64,000 nucleotides of DNA from Centropus unirufus. Lineage: Eukaryota; Chordata; Aves; Cuculiformes; Centropidae. Below are positions 11,501-22,225 of the stretch, one piece after another; position 1 is the stretch's first letter, and each line of letters starts with the position of its first letter. The stretch covers positions 133,853-197,852 of the forward strand of contig VYZI01000419.1 of assembly GCA_013397695.1 (NCBI GenBank). The letters run 5' to 3'. The notes under the pieces are model-generated. The model was not told the origin of the DNA. It did not search any database and saw only the letters and a program-made list of their open reading frames with translations. The translations under genes were made by a program, and so were the position numbers.

Positions 11501-13537
11501 TCAGTATTGGCCCCTTCCTGCTCCTTGTTCCTCCACAGGGCAGATCTGCGGAGCCTCCTGCGCGGAGCTGAGGCTCCACAAAACTTTACTTCTTCCTCTG
11601 CCACGATTGCAGCATTTTGGTTTTTTTCCTCTTCCCCTCCTCCTTCCCAAATTTCTCAGGCACCCTGGCGTAAAACCTCCTGCCAGGAGGATGTCAAAAG
11701 ACCTCCCTCCATCTCTCGTCCCTCCCTGGGGCTCACCAGTAACTCGGCTGCCTGACTGCCAGGACTCTCTGTGCTGCCACAGATTTCCCATGGGATAAAA
11801 GCCTCCCCGTGGTGTTACTACTTACTCTGAAAAAAATGTAAAAATAATCTGACCACTGACTGTGTCCCTCTGCCTTCTCACCCCATCCCCGTGCAGTCTG
11901 GACGAGGTATGGATCTGGCTGGCTTACTTGCCCAGCGAGGAGAAGATGAACGCACCACAACGCGTTGAAAAGACTCCTGGAACCTCTTCAGCGGAGCTAA
12001 ACGCTGCCTCCAAAAAAAAACTTGGGCTGCCAGCAAAATATTCCCACTTCTGAGCACCGCCTGACACGAGGCTGCTGGTCCAATCCCATTGTCACCATCA
12101 GCATCTTGTCACGGCGTTCAGCCCTTCCCAGGAGAGGCTCCCTGAACTCATTCAAACCCCGTGCTGCCTGCACTGGACAGAAAGCTCCTAAAAATATTTC
12201 CAGGCCAAAACATTCCGAGTGCAGCGACTCCACACATCACTTTTCTGCGGCAGGATAGAAACGCGTCTGCCCTGCCACGGGGCTGAACCCAACCTCAGAG
12301 CCGGGGGGTGAGGAGCACTGCCTGGCGCCAAGGAACGCATTTTGTCGTGCACTTGGAGGTCACTCCAGCTCCATCCCTGAAGCTTGGTGGGAAACCCGGG
12401 GCTGCTCCCGGGTGCACAGAGCACTCCTGATCTTCCCAGTAATCCCACCAGCCAGGACTCAGTGCAATGGCATCTGTGCGGCCTGGGATGCAAACCCTTC
12501 CTTTGCACCAGGCTGAAGAGATGAATCTGTCCTAGATTCCACTTCTGTGACTGCGGGTCTAAAATAATGACAGAAATCCACACCCTGGAACCGCTCTCAT
12601 CCTTTGTTACTTTGACTGCGGAGTTTGCAGCCATCCCAGCAAATCCAGGTTTCCTTCTCCCAAAGGCAGAACTACTTCATCCGCTACTAAACTGCAAAGC
12701 AGTGCAGCGGGGAAACACTTGATTTTTTCCCTGACCTTTTGCTATCCTGGGCTGGTAAATCAGTTTAATCCAGCAGGACATTTAATATTCCCACTGAGAG
12801 ATCCTCACACGTAAACAGTCCCTTTCCGCCGCCAAGCACCAGCGATAACCTCTGGTGGCAGCCTGGACTACTCACAGACCCAAGATTTAGGGAGCAATGT
12901 GCCGACTGCCTGTTTTTCTGCCGTTTTCGGGATGCACTGATCCTTTTGGAGCTGATGAGGACAGCACCTGGAGGTGGGGGTAGATTCTGGCAAGTTTGGA
13001 AAACCACCTCCCTTCCCACCCTCGTGCAAGTAGGCATCCCTCAAGTTCACCTGGACATGGTCATGTCCATGGGGAGTTACGGCTGATGGATACCGGCCAC
13101 TGTCCCCAACATGAGCTCAGCCCCCTTCTCCGTGCCCGCAGTGAGCACAGGCTGGAGCCTTCCTACTCCCACGTGGTTGGGAAGCATAGATTTAAGACAC
13201 GGAGAACCAGGAATACTGTCAAGAAAAGTTAGGTGCCTCCCTGCCAGCAACGAAAGGCGCTCCAAGAGATGCTGCTCCAGCCTCCTCTCAGCGCTGCCCT
13301 CCCCAGAGCTGCTCCGCTGCCTCTGCTTTAAAATCGGAGAAGCAGGATTGAAAGGAAAAAAGCACTGCAGCGGGAAGAGCTTCCAGTCCCTGTGAGAAAC
13401 GAATGTTAAGTAACTAAAAAACCCCAAAGCAACGGGAAGAGCAGAATCAGGACACACAGCCCTGCAGGTGCAAACCCTGCAGCAACGCCTCGCGGCAAGG
13501 CGCCCTTCCCATGCCAACGGGTGCGCTGCCTCCTTAC

Positions 13538-14507
13538 CAAAGTAATCCGCCTTGGGACGAGCATCCATCTCCTGCTCCAGGCGCTGGGTCAAGGCCTCCA
13601 GCTTCAGCTCAGCCGCCGATGGTCCTTGCTCCGGCTGTGGAAGGAGGGTCTGGCAAGGCAGCTTCACCTTCGCCGCGCTGGAGCCCTCTGGGAGCCTGGC
13701 ATCCGACCGTGGGCCGCCCGCACCCTCCAGGAAAGGTGGCTGTGGAGCATCTGGAGCCACCGGCGTGCGCGAGGCCAGGCGTGAGGCCAGGTCGGAGGCT
13801 GTGCCACCACCGTTGGATCGGTGGTTCTGGCCATGAGCCACCAAGTGTCCAGCTGGGCCGGGGTAGGCCGTGGGATGCTGGTAGTCCACGCTTGGAGCAG
13901 AGGACAGCGGGACGCCCTGGTACCCACCAGCCCTAGGACCACAGGGATCAGCAGGGGCTGGGAATCCCCGGGCGGGCGGCGCGGAGGTGGCGGAGAAGGA
14001 CGAGGACCTCTGGTCCCCACCTCCCCTCCTGCCCTCGCTGCCGTTCTCCTGCGCACCGCGGCCGGGATGGGGATCTCCGGCACTTGTGCCAGGCCGAGAG
14101 CCTCCTGCTCTGGGCATCCTGTCCGGCTCTGCTTCCCAGCTCCGGCGCCCCGGAGCTTCAGCACGTGCCCCGCTCTCGGCGAAGCCGCGCTCCCCGCCCT
14201 CGCGCAGCCTGGAGCGCGGAGCCTCACAGGTGGAGGCGGGGGGAGGCTTGGCACCCCCTGGCACCGGGAGGCTGCCCCGGGCGGCTCCATTGAGGGCGGC
14301 CACCAGCATCTCCTCCTGCTGCTGCTGCTGCTGCTGGAGGTGGATCTTGGCCATTTTGGTGGCAAACACCCTCCTGGTCTCCTCGAACTCGGGGTTGTTG
14401 CCGGGAGCCTTGTCCACGCGGAAGAGCCCGTCCTTGGAGGCCTCGTACATGTTGAGGTCCTCGATGAACTTGCTGGCTTCCAGACCCAGGTCGTCGTACT
14501 TGTCCAT
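13538..14507 (-). CDS. LIMD1: LIMD1 coding exon 1: N-terminal preLIM region
   Basis: The ATG at 14505-14507 is in a strong initiation context (G at -3, G at +4) and starts MDKYDDLGLEASKFIEDLNM, the conserved N-terminus of LIMD1. The exon encodes 323 codons plus one base and ends KADYFG at donor TTG|GTAAGG. It contains a seven-Gln run at about residues 58-64, as in the human protein. A long Pro/Gly/Ser/Arg-rich, probably disordered middle follows. The end is conserved (KLPCQTLLP, then AELKLEALTQRLEQEMD) and leads into the LIM domains. LIMD1 is a cytoplasmic, junctional and nuclear scaffold: it restrains LATS kinases, bridges PHD and VHL to degrade HIF1A, and supports microRNA silencing. The human preLIM part is about 470 residues; here it is about 324, so the middle is much shorter. 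The open frame reads on past the splice site for 150 codons; that extension is intron. Large frames on the other strand are GC-rich shadows. Confidence 0.96.
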
Positions 14508-14535
14508 CCCGACTGGCTCCAGCGGGACGAGCCCC

Positions 14536-14632
14536 GCCGCCGTCTTCCACCTCCCCTTCTCCTTCTTCCACCTCCCGCTTCTTCCACCGCCCTTTCTTCC
14601 TCCTCCTCCTCCTCCTTCCCGCCGGGCTCAGG
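14536..14632 (-). promoter_or_regulatory. LIMD1: Polypurine tract in LIMD1 5'UTR/core promoter
   Basis: About 95 bp just upstream of the LIMD1 ATG is nearly all G/A on the minus strand, with a (GGA)n core. It includes GAGGAAG (plus-strand 14596-14602), the core of ETS/PU.1 sites. Human LIMD1 has been reported to be activated by PU.1; use of the site here is inference. The tract may also form G-rich or triplex structures. Confidence 0.55.
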
Positions 14633-14722
14633 ACGCGACCGCCCGTCCCGCTGTCCGCCCGTCCCGCCGCGCTCCCGCCGCGCCCGGACCCGGCGGGGGC
14701 GGGATAGGGGAGGGGCCGGAGC

Positions 14723-14850
14723 GGGGGCGTGGCTTTTTGCCGGGAGGCGTGGCCAGGGCCCCCGGGGTTTGGACTGGTGCGTGGCCAGGACGCTCGGGGG
14801 GCGTGGCCAAGAGGCTGGGGGCGTGGCCAGAAGTTTGGGGGCGTGGTCAG
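14723..14850 (+). promoter_or_regulatory. Array of six GCGTGGC/T boxes
   Basis: GCGTGGC or GCGTGGT begins at 14727, 14747, 14779, 14801, 14821 and 14841, several preceded by GGGG. Spacing is 20, 32, 22, 20 and 20 bp, so the array looks like a degenerate 20-bp tandem repeat. The reverse complement, GCCACGCCCC, resembles Krüppel-like/Sp factor sites. The array lies 220-340 bp upstream of the LIMD1 start codon. Confidence 0.6.
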
Positions 14851-15035
14851 GGGCGCCCCGGGGGAAGCGGGCTGGCAATGGGAGGAAAGCTCAGATCTCC
14901 CAAAGGCTACAAGCAGGGAGTTTTTCCCTCGTCTCCTCCATCTAATGCACCTTTTCCCACCACATCCCCCTGAGGAATGGCCCTATAAGACCTGAATCCC
15001 TTGTGAAAAGCCCTTGCGAATTCATGGCCACTTTC

Positions 15036-15222
15036 CTGAAAGAGTGGGGAAGCACTGGAACGGACTGGAAGGGATGGGGTTTCCCTCCCTGGAGGTGCTC
15101 AGAAAGTATGGATGTGTGGCACCTTGGATCGCGGTTTAGCAGGCACGGGGGTGCCGGGCTGATGGTTGGGATAAATGACCTTGGAGGTCTTCTCCAACCT
15201 TAAGGATTCAATGACTCTATGA
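15036..15222 (+). repeat. CR1 LINE 3' fragment, diverged
   Basis: The piece is recognised by 'TCCCTGGAGGTGCTCAGAAA', 'AAATGACCTTGGAGGTCTTC' and the end 'TCCAACCTTAAGGATTCAATGA'-like tail. It is an older copy just upstream of the LIMD1 promoter region. Confidence 0.8.
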
Positions 15223-15272
15223 AAACTTGTTAGGAAAATCTCCCTCCGGGATTATTGTGCCAATTAATCTTC

Positions 15273-15454
15273 NNNNNNNNNNNNNNNNNNNNNNNNNNNN
15301 NNNNNNNNNNNNNNNNNNNNNNNNNNNNNNNNNNNNNNNNNNNNNNNNNNNNNNNNNNNNNNNNNNNNNNNNNNNNNNNNNNNNNNNNNNNNNNNNNNNN
15401 NNNNNNNNNNNNNNNNNNNNNNNNNNNNNNNNNNNNNNNNNNNNNNNNNNNNNN
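15273..15454. other. Assembly gap (182 N)
   Basis: This is an unbroken run of N. The right edge is a TA/CA-rich stretch, so a microsatellite may have broken the assembly. Open frames crossing it are meaningless. Confidence 0.99.
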
Positions 15455-15515
15455 AAAACATATATAAAAACACATATATATAAAATACATATTCTCTTTC
15501 TATATATTTTACACC
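15455..15515. repeat. AT-rich (TA)n-like low-complexity sequence
   Basis: Directly right of the gap, short TATATA runs alternate with AAAA and CACA. It is probably the visible edge of a longer microsatellite that lies within the gap. Confidence 0.75.
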
Positions 15516-16483
15516 ATATGCTGCATAGGACCCCCAGCTCCTTGCAAGAACAGGCTCCCACCCTGAAGAATAAAGGATGCCCCTGGACTGCTGGGACATC
15601 ACCAGCATCCCAGCCCCTCCAAAACATCTGTGAACCCTCCCCCTACCTGGCATCGTGGCTCAGTAACCGCAGCAAGACTGGCTCCAGGGTCGTCTCGCTC
15701 AAGGAAGCAGCAGATGGATGATGGCATCACAAACCGTAGCTGCTTGGCAAGGCAGTGGCACGCGCGGGTTAAGCAGGGATTGGTCAAATCCCACTGCACG
15801 TGAGCCCTTGGAAGGTGAAAGGGCCAGGTGTACAAGCACATTCGGAGCATCCCAGCGCGAAAGGGACACACTGTGCGTGGATAAAGACTTCCCCTCGTGA
15901 CTCTATACTTTGCATCCCAGCCTTCCTCTTCCATTTGGCAAAACTTTCATGGCAAAAGCCGGCTGGGAATGCCCAGAGGGCAGCGGACTGCACTGGGATT
16001 ACTGCCGTGCTCGGGAGAGAGGACGGTTTATAGGGAGTTGTGGGGCCTCCGAGTCAATCGACTGATACAGCTGATCCTGTGGGCCCAGGCACGTGTCCCG
16101 CGTTACCAGGACTTACTGCTTTATCCTCCCTCAGGCTCCAGGAGGCAGGGCCAGATGTTAAGGAATGTGGAGAATCATTCCTTTTAATAATTGCAAATTG
16201 GGCTGTGACAAAAATGTGTCAGAAACCAAAAAAATCCCCTCCCCTTTTTGACCAGTTTCCGTACAGGAACACTGCTGAACAGCTACTGAGGCCGGAGCTA
16301 CAACAGCCGGACTCTTCCAGCAAGTTTGGGCCCCGGGTGCATAAAAATCCTGGTGCTGTAAGCCCCTGGAAAAGGTGCCTGTCCTCTCTCAAAGCAATCC
16401 ACAAATTGGTTTGGAGCCTCCAAAGAGACTCCAAGCAGGACCAAGTTGCTTGTCCCTGCCAGAAGCAACAGCCTTAGGCTTGA

Positions 16484-16550
16484 GCTGATAAGCTGATAAC
16501 TTCAGGCTCAGACTTGAGTTATACCAGCCTTAGCACAGGCTTAGATAAGG
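16484..16550 (+). promoter_or_regulatory. Possible GATA-motif cluster
   Basis: The 8-mer GCTGATAA occurs twice back to back (16484-16499), giving GATAAG and GATAAC. AGATAAGG follows at 16543-16550. Three GATA-like sites in 67 bp could be an enhancer piece or chance; no other support is visible. Confidence 0.25.
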
Positions 16551-17566
16551 GGTTTTATGGTTTCCAGGGAAGTTAGGCAGGTGGGAATTGCAGCACAGGG
16601 AGAAGGGCAGCAGTGGAGGATCCCCAGAGTTTCTAAGGGATTGATGATAGTGCTGGGTCTTCCACACAGCATCAGAAAACCATCCCATACCTCAAGTAAC
16701 ACCACCTCCCAAGCCTTTCTAAGCCTTCCGCTGCCATGCAGGTGAGGAAAAGAGGGGTGTCCCAGCCTCCTCAGGCTGCGGCCCACAAACCCCATTTGAG
16801 TCTGGGAGAAGCCGAGTACAGGGCCTAAACTCTGCTTTGCACAAACCCCCGCCGTTCAGGAGGGTTTAACTCGCCTCCAGAGGTCCATCGCACAATCCAC
16901 TGCCTGCTGGAGCCCCTTTAGCTGGAGCTGAAGTGATTCACCTCCATTTCATGGCCAGGAGAGACCACGATGCCCCCCAGCACCTGCTTCGTGCCCGTCA
17001 GGAATAGGCTCAGCGACCAAGAGCGAGAGGGACTACCGCTTTTCAGGGCTTTAACAGAAACTGGTGAATCTGAGGTTAAGCTCAGCTGGGCTGGTGAAAG
17101 CCAAAACTGAGTTTCGATGTTTGAAGAGCACCTTCAGAAGGAACAGTGCAAGGCGGCTGGTGCTGACAATGCCCAGAGTCAATGAGCAAGGCTGCTCGAA
17201 GCTGCACTTGGATGGCCCAAGAGAACGGCAGAAAGGGAGTAGAGCAGCAGGTGGATAAGGATGGGAGCGTGAACGCCACCACTGCTCCACCTGGGGGAGG
17301 AATTTGTAGACAAAGAGCAACCGAAAAGGAAATTACACATCACTCCTGCACCTTCTTTCCTCCTCCTCCTCACCAAAAGATGTAAATTTAATCAAGGGAA
17401 GGCAGGTGCCTACCCACCATACCAGAGACACGGGTGGTATCTGGGGTTTTTTCTACACACACCGAGAGGAGGCTCTTCAGACCCGTAGGAATCAAACCCT
17501 TTGGCAGAACAGAGGTATTTGGGATTAGACATGTCTGTTTAGGGGCCTATAGGATATCTGGGTAGG

Positions 17567-17849
17567 GACACTTGATCAGGGAGTGCAGTGATAGGATGAG
17601 GAATAGCGGTTTTAATCTGGAAGAGGAGAGACTTGGATTAGAAGTTAGAAATATTTTACTGTGAGGGTGGTGAGGCACCGGCACAGGTTGCCTAAAGAAG
17701 TCATGGAAGCCCCATCCCTAGAGGTATTCAAGGAAGGGTTGGATGAGGATTTGAGAATCTTGTCCTAGTGGGAGGTGTCCCTGCCCATGGCAGGGGGCTT
17801 GGAACTGTGTGATCTTTCGGGCCCCTTCCAACCCATTCCATGATTCTAT
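17567..17849 (+). repeat. CR1 LINE 3' fragment
   Basis: An older-type CR1 3'UTR, recognised by 'GGTGGTGAGGCACCGGCACA', 'GAAGCCCCATCCCTAGAGGT' and the end 'CCTTCCAACCCATTCCATGA'. It is 5'-truncated and lies in the intergenic region. Confidence 0.92.
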
Positions 17850-19561
17850 TTTCAGCTTTCAGAAAACTAACCAAGGAAGAATCTGTCACTTCCCTCAACT
17901 TATGGCTTCTTTTCTGCTTTCTTTTCCAAGGGTCATGCACACATTTTCTGCCACCACTTTTTATCTAGCATCTGTAAATCCTTTTACAGCTGAACGCGCT
18001 CCCTACTTCGGTAGAGGAGGAGGGAGCAGCCTTCTCGCCGAGCGGCCTCTCTGGATGCTGCTGACCTTCCCTGGCTGTGCAAAATACATTTCCTTCCTAT
18101 GCCAAAGGATCAGATCAGCTGTCTGCAGAACAATGCTTGCACAGACAGCAAGGAAAAGGCTGCCAAAGCCCTTCGGAGAGAGAACCATTGCGCCGGGCTT
18201 GGCCTCCGTCCAGGCTCTGGATGCCTGAGCAGACACTCGGATGGCAAAGCGCCTCCCAAGGGGAATCGCAGCCAGGCGACTCAAAGGCGTTTTGGTGCTT
18301 GATTCGCAACGCTTTCAGTGGAGGCGAGGCCGCACAATACCTTTGGGGTCTCCTGCTTGAATTTATTCTTTCTGCGAGACGCGGGCTAGGGGTATTCCCA
18401 AGCAAGGAGATGATTAACTTGAACTTTCTACCAGACTGGAGATGTAATACTACACCGAGTCGCGGACCTTTATGCTGCAATTAGATACGGTGCCCCGATT
18501 TTATAGTCCCTGCCAGTTTTACAGCCCATGCCTGTTAAGGAGTGAAGGGCCCTGTGATGGCTGTAAGAGCACAGGACCTAAATCTACGGCCTTACTTGAC
18601 TTAACTCACCCTAAACTCTGTCCCTTGAAGAAAAAAACAACATTTCTCATTTAATCTGTTTGTGTTCCTGTGGGCAAGGCTCACACACTGCATGTACTCA
18701 CGCGGAATAATGCCTCGGAGCCCTGCTCCACGTGGCAACTGCAGAGGGAGGCAGCAATGTGGGAAGAAGCAGCTCCGAGCGGTGTTCCCCAGTTTTGGCC
18801 CCATCTTGGTGGGGAAGGCGCGCTGCTGAGGCCTTGTGCCAGGGTGGGATAGCCTTCCAGGGTCGGCGAGGTGCCGTGGCTGCCAGCAAGCTGGGGCAAA
18901 GTGGTGCCTGCCCGGGAAAACAGGGAAGTCAGGAACGAGAGCAGGGAGGGGATCATCTGTCTTTAATTCTTGCTGCCATGTTTGGCTCTGGGCATGTTGC
19001 AGAGAGCTGGAGGAAAGGTGGAGTAAGTCACCACCACCACCCCTGCCTATCATTTTTCTGGGAGTAAACACCCTCAGGTTTTCAGGGACAACAACGGCGT
19101 GGGGCTGTATAGTTTCTGGAAAAAAAAAAAAAGATGATTGGGAGGTGTTTGGATGACATTTTTAATCTAGATCTCTCTCCAGTAGCAACCATCACATTCT
19201 CACCATTTGTTAAAAAACCTGCACGAGGAACCAGCAGACCTGCAGATCTCTGGGTCTCAGCCCTGGTGCCTCCCCGGGGCTGTAGCTGTACCAGGCAGGT
19301 CATTTGCCACAAGAGCCCAGACTGCACGAACCACTGAAATGCCTGGGGTATGTGCTCCGGGGTCTTTTACCAATAAAGGTTTCCGTGCTGGAATATAAAT
19401 GGAGTGAACAATTTATAGTGCAGAATTATTTCCGGGATGGAGCAAACACGTGTCTTGGCTCTCAGAGGGTACCACAGGTGCATTCCCAAACTCTTGGCAG
19501 TGAATTGCTCTGGGAAATGATGGCTGTCCCCTCTGGCTTTGTAACAGGGGTTTTCAATAAA

Positions 19562-19817
19562 TCATAGAACTGTAGACGGGGTTGGGTTGGGAGGAACCTT
19601 AAGGATCATTAAGTTCCAGCCCTCTTGTCATGGGCAGGGACACATTCCAATGGATCAGGTTGCTCATAGTCTCATCCAGCCTGGCCTTGAGCACCTCCAG
19701 GGATAGGGCATCCCGGACGTCTCTGGGTGACCTGTGCCAGTGCCTCCCCATCCTCACAGTAAATAAATCTCTTCCTAATATCTAATCTAAATTTCTCCTC
19801 TTGCAGCTTAAAATGAG
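19562..19817 (-). repeat. CR1 LINE 3' fragment, minus strand
   Basis: This is a reverse-strand copy. It begins at its 3' tail ('ATCATAGAACTGTAGACGGG') and continues through 'CAGCCTGGCCTTGAGCACCT' and 'TAATATCTAATCTAAATTTC', which are reverse complements of standard CR1 3'UTR segments. Confidence 0.92.
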
Positions 19818-20235
19818 CAACGTTTCTGCACCAGCTGAGTGCTTTATACCAGGAGGATAATGTGCAGGGCTGCAGGGTGGCGGACGGAAGGATGGAGAGA
19901 GCTGGGATTGGGAAAGCCTGGCTCTGCTGAAAGGATGCTGCAGGGATGGGGGGGCCAAACCTCAGCCTCTGCCTTCGGAAAAGTCTGCAGGAAGGCGGCA
20001 GGGCAGGGTTAGGAGCTGCTGATTCTCCCCACTGCTGCCCCAGGCGTCTCTGCATTCCTCCAGGAAGCCTGCTCTGCCTCCTCCCTGCCCTGTGTTACCC
20101 CAAGCTGCCGTTGCCCCCCTCCATAGCCCCGCTGCCCAGGGCAGGAATGGGTCTGTGGAGGAGGCCAAGAGCCCCTGCAATGCCAACAAACCCATAACGC
20201 AATGGGTGAGCAATTGGCTGATGGGTTGGGCTCCA

Positions 20236-21231
20236 AGGATCATGGAAAAGCGGCTTGCATTGGGATAATGACCAGTCACTAGCGGAGTCCTGGAGGGAAC
20301 CATCGCAGGGCTCGTACTCCTTAACATCTTCGCGAATGGCCTGGATGCAGGACTTGAAGGTTTTACTAAGGCTGCAGATGGCACAAAAGTGGGGAGCGCT
20401 CTCAAGGGCGGAGAGGCCCTGCAGAGGGATCTGGACGGATTGGAGAGCCGGGCAATCACCAACAGCGTGAGGTTTAACAAGGGCAAGCGCCACACTTTGC
20501 CCCCGGGACGCGGCACCCTTGGATGTGCAGGCTGGGCAGTGGGAGGCTGGACAGCCTCCCTGCGGAAAGGGATCCGGGGGTTCTGGTCTCCAGCAGGAGG
20601 TCCATGAGCCAGCGGTGTGCCCTGGCGGCTAAGAGGGAACACCACGTCCCGGGGTGCATCAAGCGCCCCATCGCTCCAACCAAGGCAGGAGACTGTCCCG
20701 CTCCACACTGGTGTCACCTCACCTCGAGCGCTGCGTGCGGCGTTGGATGCCGCAGGGTAAAAAGGATTTAAAGCTGCTGGAGAGCGTCCGGAGGAGGCCA
20801 CAAAGATGGTGAAGGGTTTAGAGGGGAAGGCAAAGGAGGAGCAGCTGAAGTCACCGGGTGTGCTCAGCCTGGAGAGGAGGAACCTGAGGGGAGACCTCAT
20901 CATGGTCTGCAGCTTCCTCGGAAGGGGAGAAGGAGCAGGCACTGATCTCTTCTCCCGGGCAAGCAACAACAGGATCCAAGGGAATGGCAGGAAGATGTGA
21001 GGGGAGGTCTCAGTTGGATATTAGGAAAAGGTTCTTCACCCAGAGGGAGGTGGAGCAGTGGAAGAGGCTCCCCAGGGAAGCAGTCGTGGTGCCAAGGCTG
21101 ACAATGTTCCAGCAGCAGCTGGACAAGGCCCTCGGACACATGGTGTGAATGGTGGGGCTGTTCTGTACCGGGAGAGGAGCTGGGCTCGGTGATCCTTGTG
21201 GGTCCCTCGCGAGCCAGGACATTTTATGATT
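20236..21231 (+). repeat. CR1 LINE, about 1 kb, with reverse-transcriptase remnant
   Basis: This is one of the longer CR1 copies in the window. The left part (about 20300-20480) still reads like the palm of CR1 reverse transcriptase, with LNIFANGLDAGLEGF and EALQRDLDGLESRAITN visible. The catalytic region is decayed: the usual ADD reads as ADG. The frame is then broken by shifts, and the 3'UTR runs to 'GACATTTTATGATT' near 21229. The copy is dead and 5'-truncated. Confidence 0.9.
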
Positions 21232-22187
21232 TGGTGAACTGCAGCACTGGTTCGGTGGGAAAACTGTGGACTGCTCTCAGCTGGATAAACTGAGCCAGAG
21301 AAGAGTTACCTGGCAGGGCACACTCTGGGGAGGGGAGAGGAGCCATGGGGAATCACTGAGATCCCAAACTGGAGCACTGGAGAGAGAAAAGGCTATGATT
21401 CCCTGAGCTGCAGTGGTTCAGTCTCCCCAAGGAAAGCCAGAGGTGGGTGCCAAGTGCTTGGCTGCTGCTCCAGGGCAGAGAATGTGTTTTCTCTCTTCAG
21501 TATCCCCAGGTGCAGGGGCAGAGACCTTGTTCTCCCTTTGCCATCAGCCCACCAGGCCAGATCCTTGGTGTCTGCGGAGTTGCACTGAAGAGACGCAGGC
21601 AGCTTTGGTGGTTTTCCTAACTCTGCCAAAAAGAATATGAAATAGTTTATTTTCTCTGTTTGTTTTTTTTTTCAACTCAAAAGAGCCTTTTATCAGGACA
21701 AGAACTTGCCTGGAGAATTTTCCAGCTCCGTTTCCCTGCCTCTTTATCAGCGCATTAACACAAACAGCACCATGACCTGTTTAGCCAACATAGGTGGCCT
21801 TCAACAAGCTTCAGCTGGAGGCGCTCCACGGGTCAGATGACATCCTGCCATCAGGAATCGGCCTCACGTGGCATCGTGGACTTGAAGTGGACTTGCCAGA
21901 TGCAGTCAGTGCATCCACCCCGTTCTTCCGTGCCTGTCAGAGGAGCAGCTCTCTGACTACCAGATGTTTTTAAATGCTCTTTTGCATGGGAAAATCGCGA
22001 AGTATATGTTTTTATTGCACCCTTGCTATTTCGTCCAGCCACGTGGATCTCCAGGGATGGAGACGTACTTCAGGAAAACATTCATTTCTTAAAGCTTCTG
22101 CAATTTTTTTTTCCACAGCACTTTCCTGCCTTAGCCAGGACTGCAATGAACTCTTGTATTTCTGTTTTGCTGCAATTAATAAGAATT

Positions 22188-22225
22188 GCTAATTAATTAC
22201 TAATTAATTAATGACTAATTAATTT
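22188..22225. repeat. TAATTAAT-rich AT tandem patch
   Basis: A 38-bp stretch made almost entirely of overlapping TAATTA/TTAATTAA units. TAATTA is the core of many homeodomain sites. It may equally be a short AT microsatellite. Confidence 0.7.

Larger units (their letters stand above)
3067..13537 (-). other. LIMD1: LIMD1 intron 1 (about 10.5 kb)
   Basis: The intron runs from donor TTG|GTAAGG after exon 1 to acceptor TTCCAG before exon 2. It contains three plus-strand CR1 pieces (4205-4465, 4751-4896, 9548-9972), a 49-52 bp tandem duplication (10618-10718), and a purine-rich stretch at about 11438-11500. No other gene is supportable. The longest open frames (plus strand, 3183-3869 and 8876-9550) show no recognisable domain. 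Confidence 0.85.
13540..14880. promoter_or_regulatory. LIMD1: CpG island over LIMD1 exon 1 and promoter
   Basis: The segment is conspicuously G+C- and CpG-rich compared with both flanks. It covers the whole first coding exon, the 5'UTR and the likely transcription start region. No TATA box is evident upstream of the ATG, which fits a dispersed CpG-island promoter. Edges are judged by eye and the start site is unknown. Confidence 0.8.

Noticed and set aside
13077..13537. LIMD1 frame continuing about 150 codons past KADYFG
   Set aside because: A GTAAGG donor lies at the human splice position and exon 2 joins in frame, so the extension is intron.
13664..14973. Long open frames of 328-404 codons overlapping LIMD1 exon 1 on both strands
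   Set aside because: They are Arg/Pro/Gly-rich shadows of a GC-rich coding exon; the conserved frame is the one beginning MDKYDDLG.
15227..15721. Open frames running through the N gap
   Set aside because: Translation through N is not informative.
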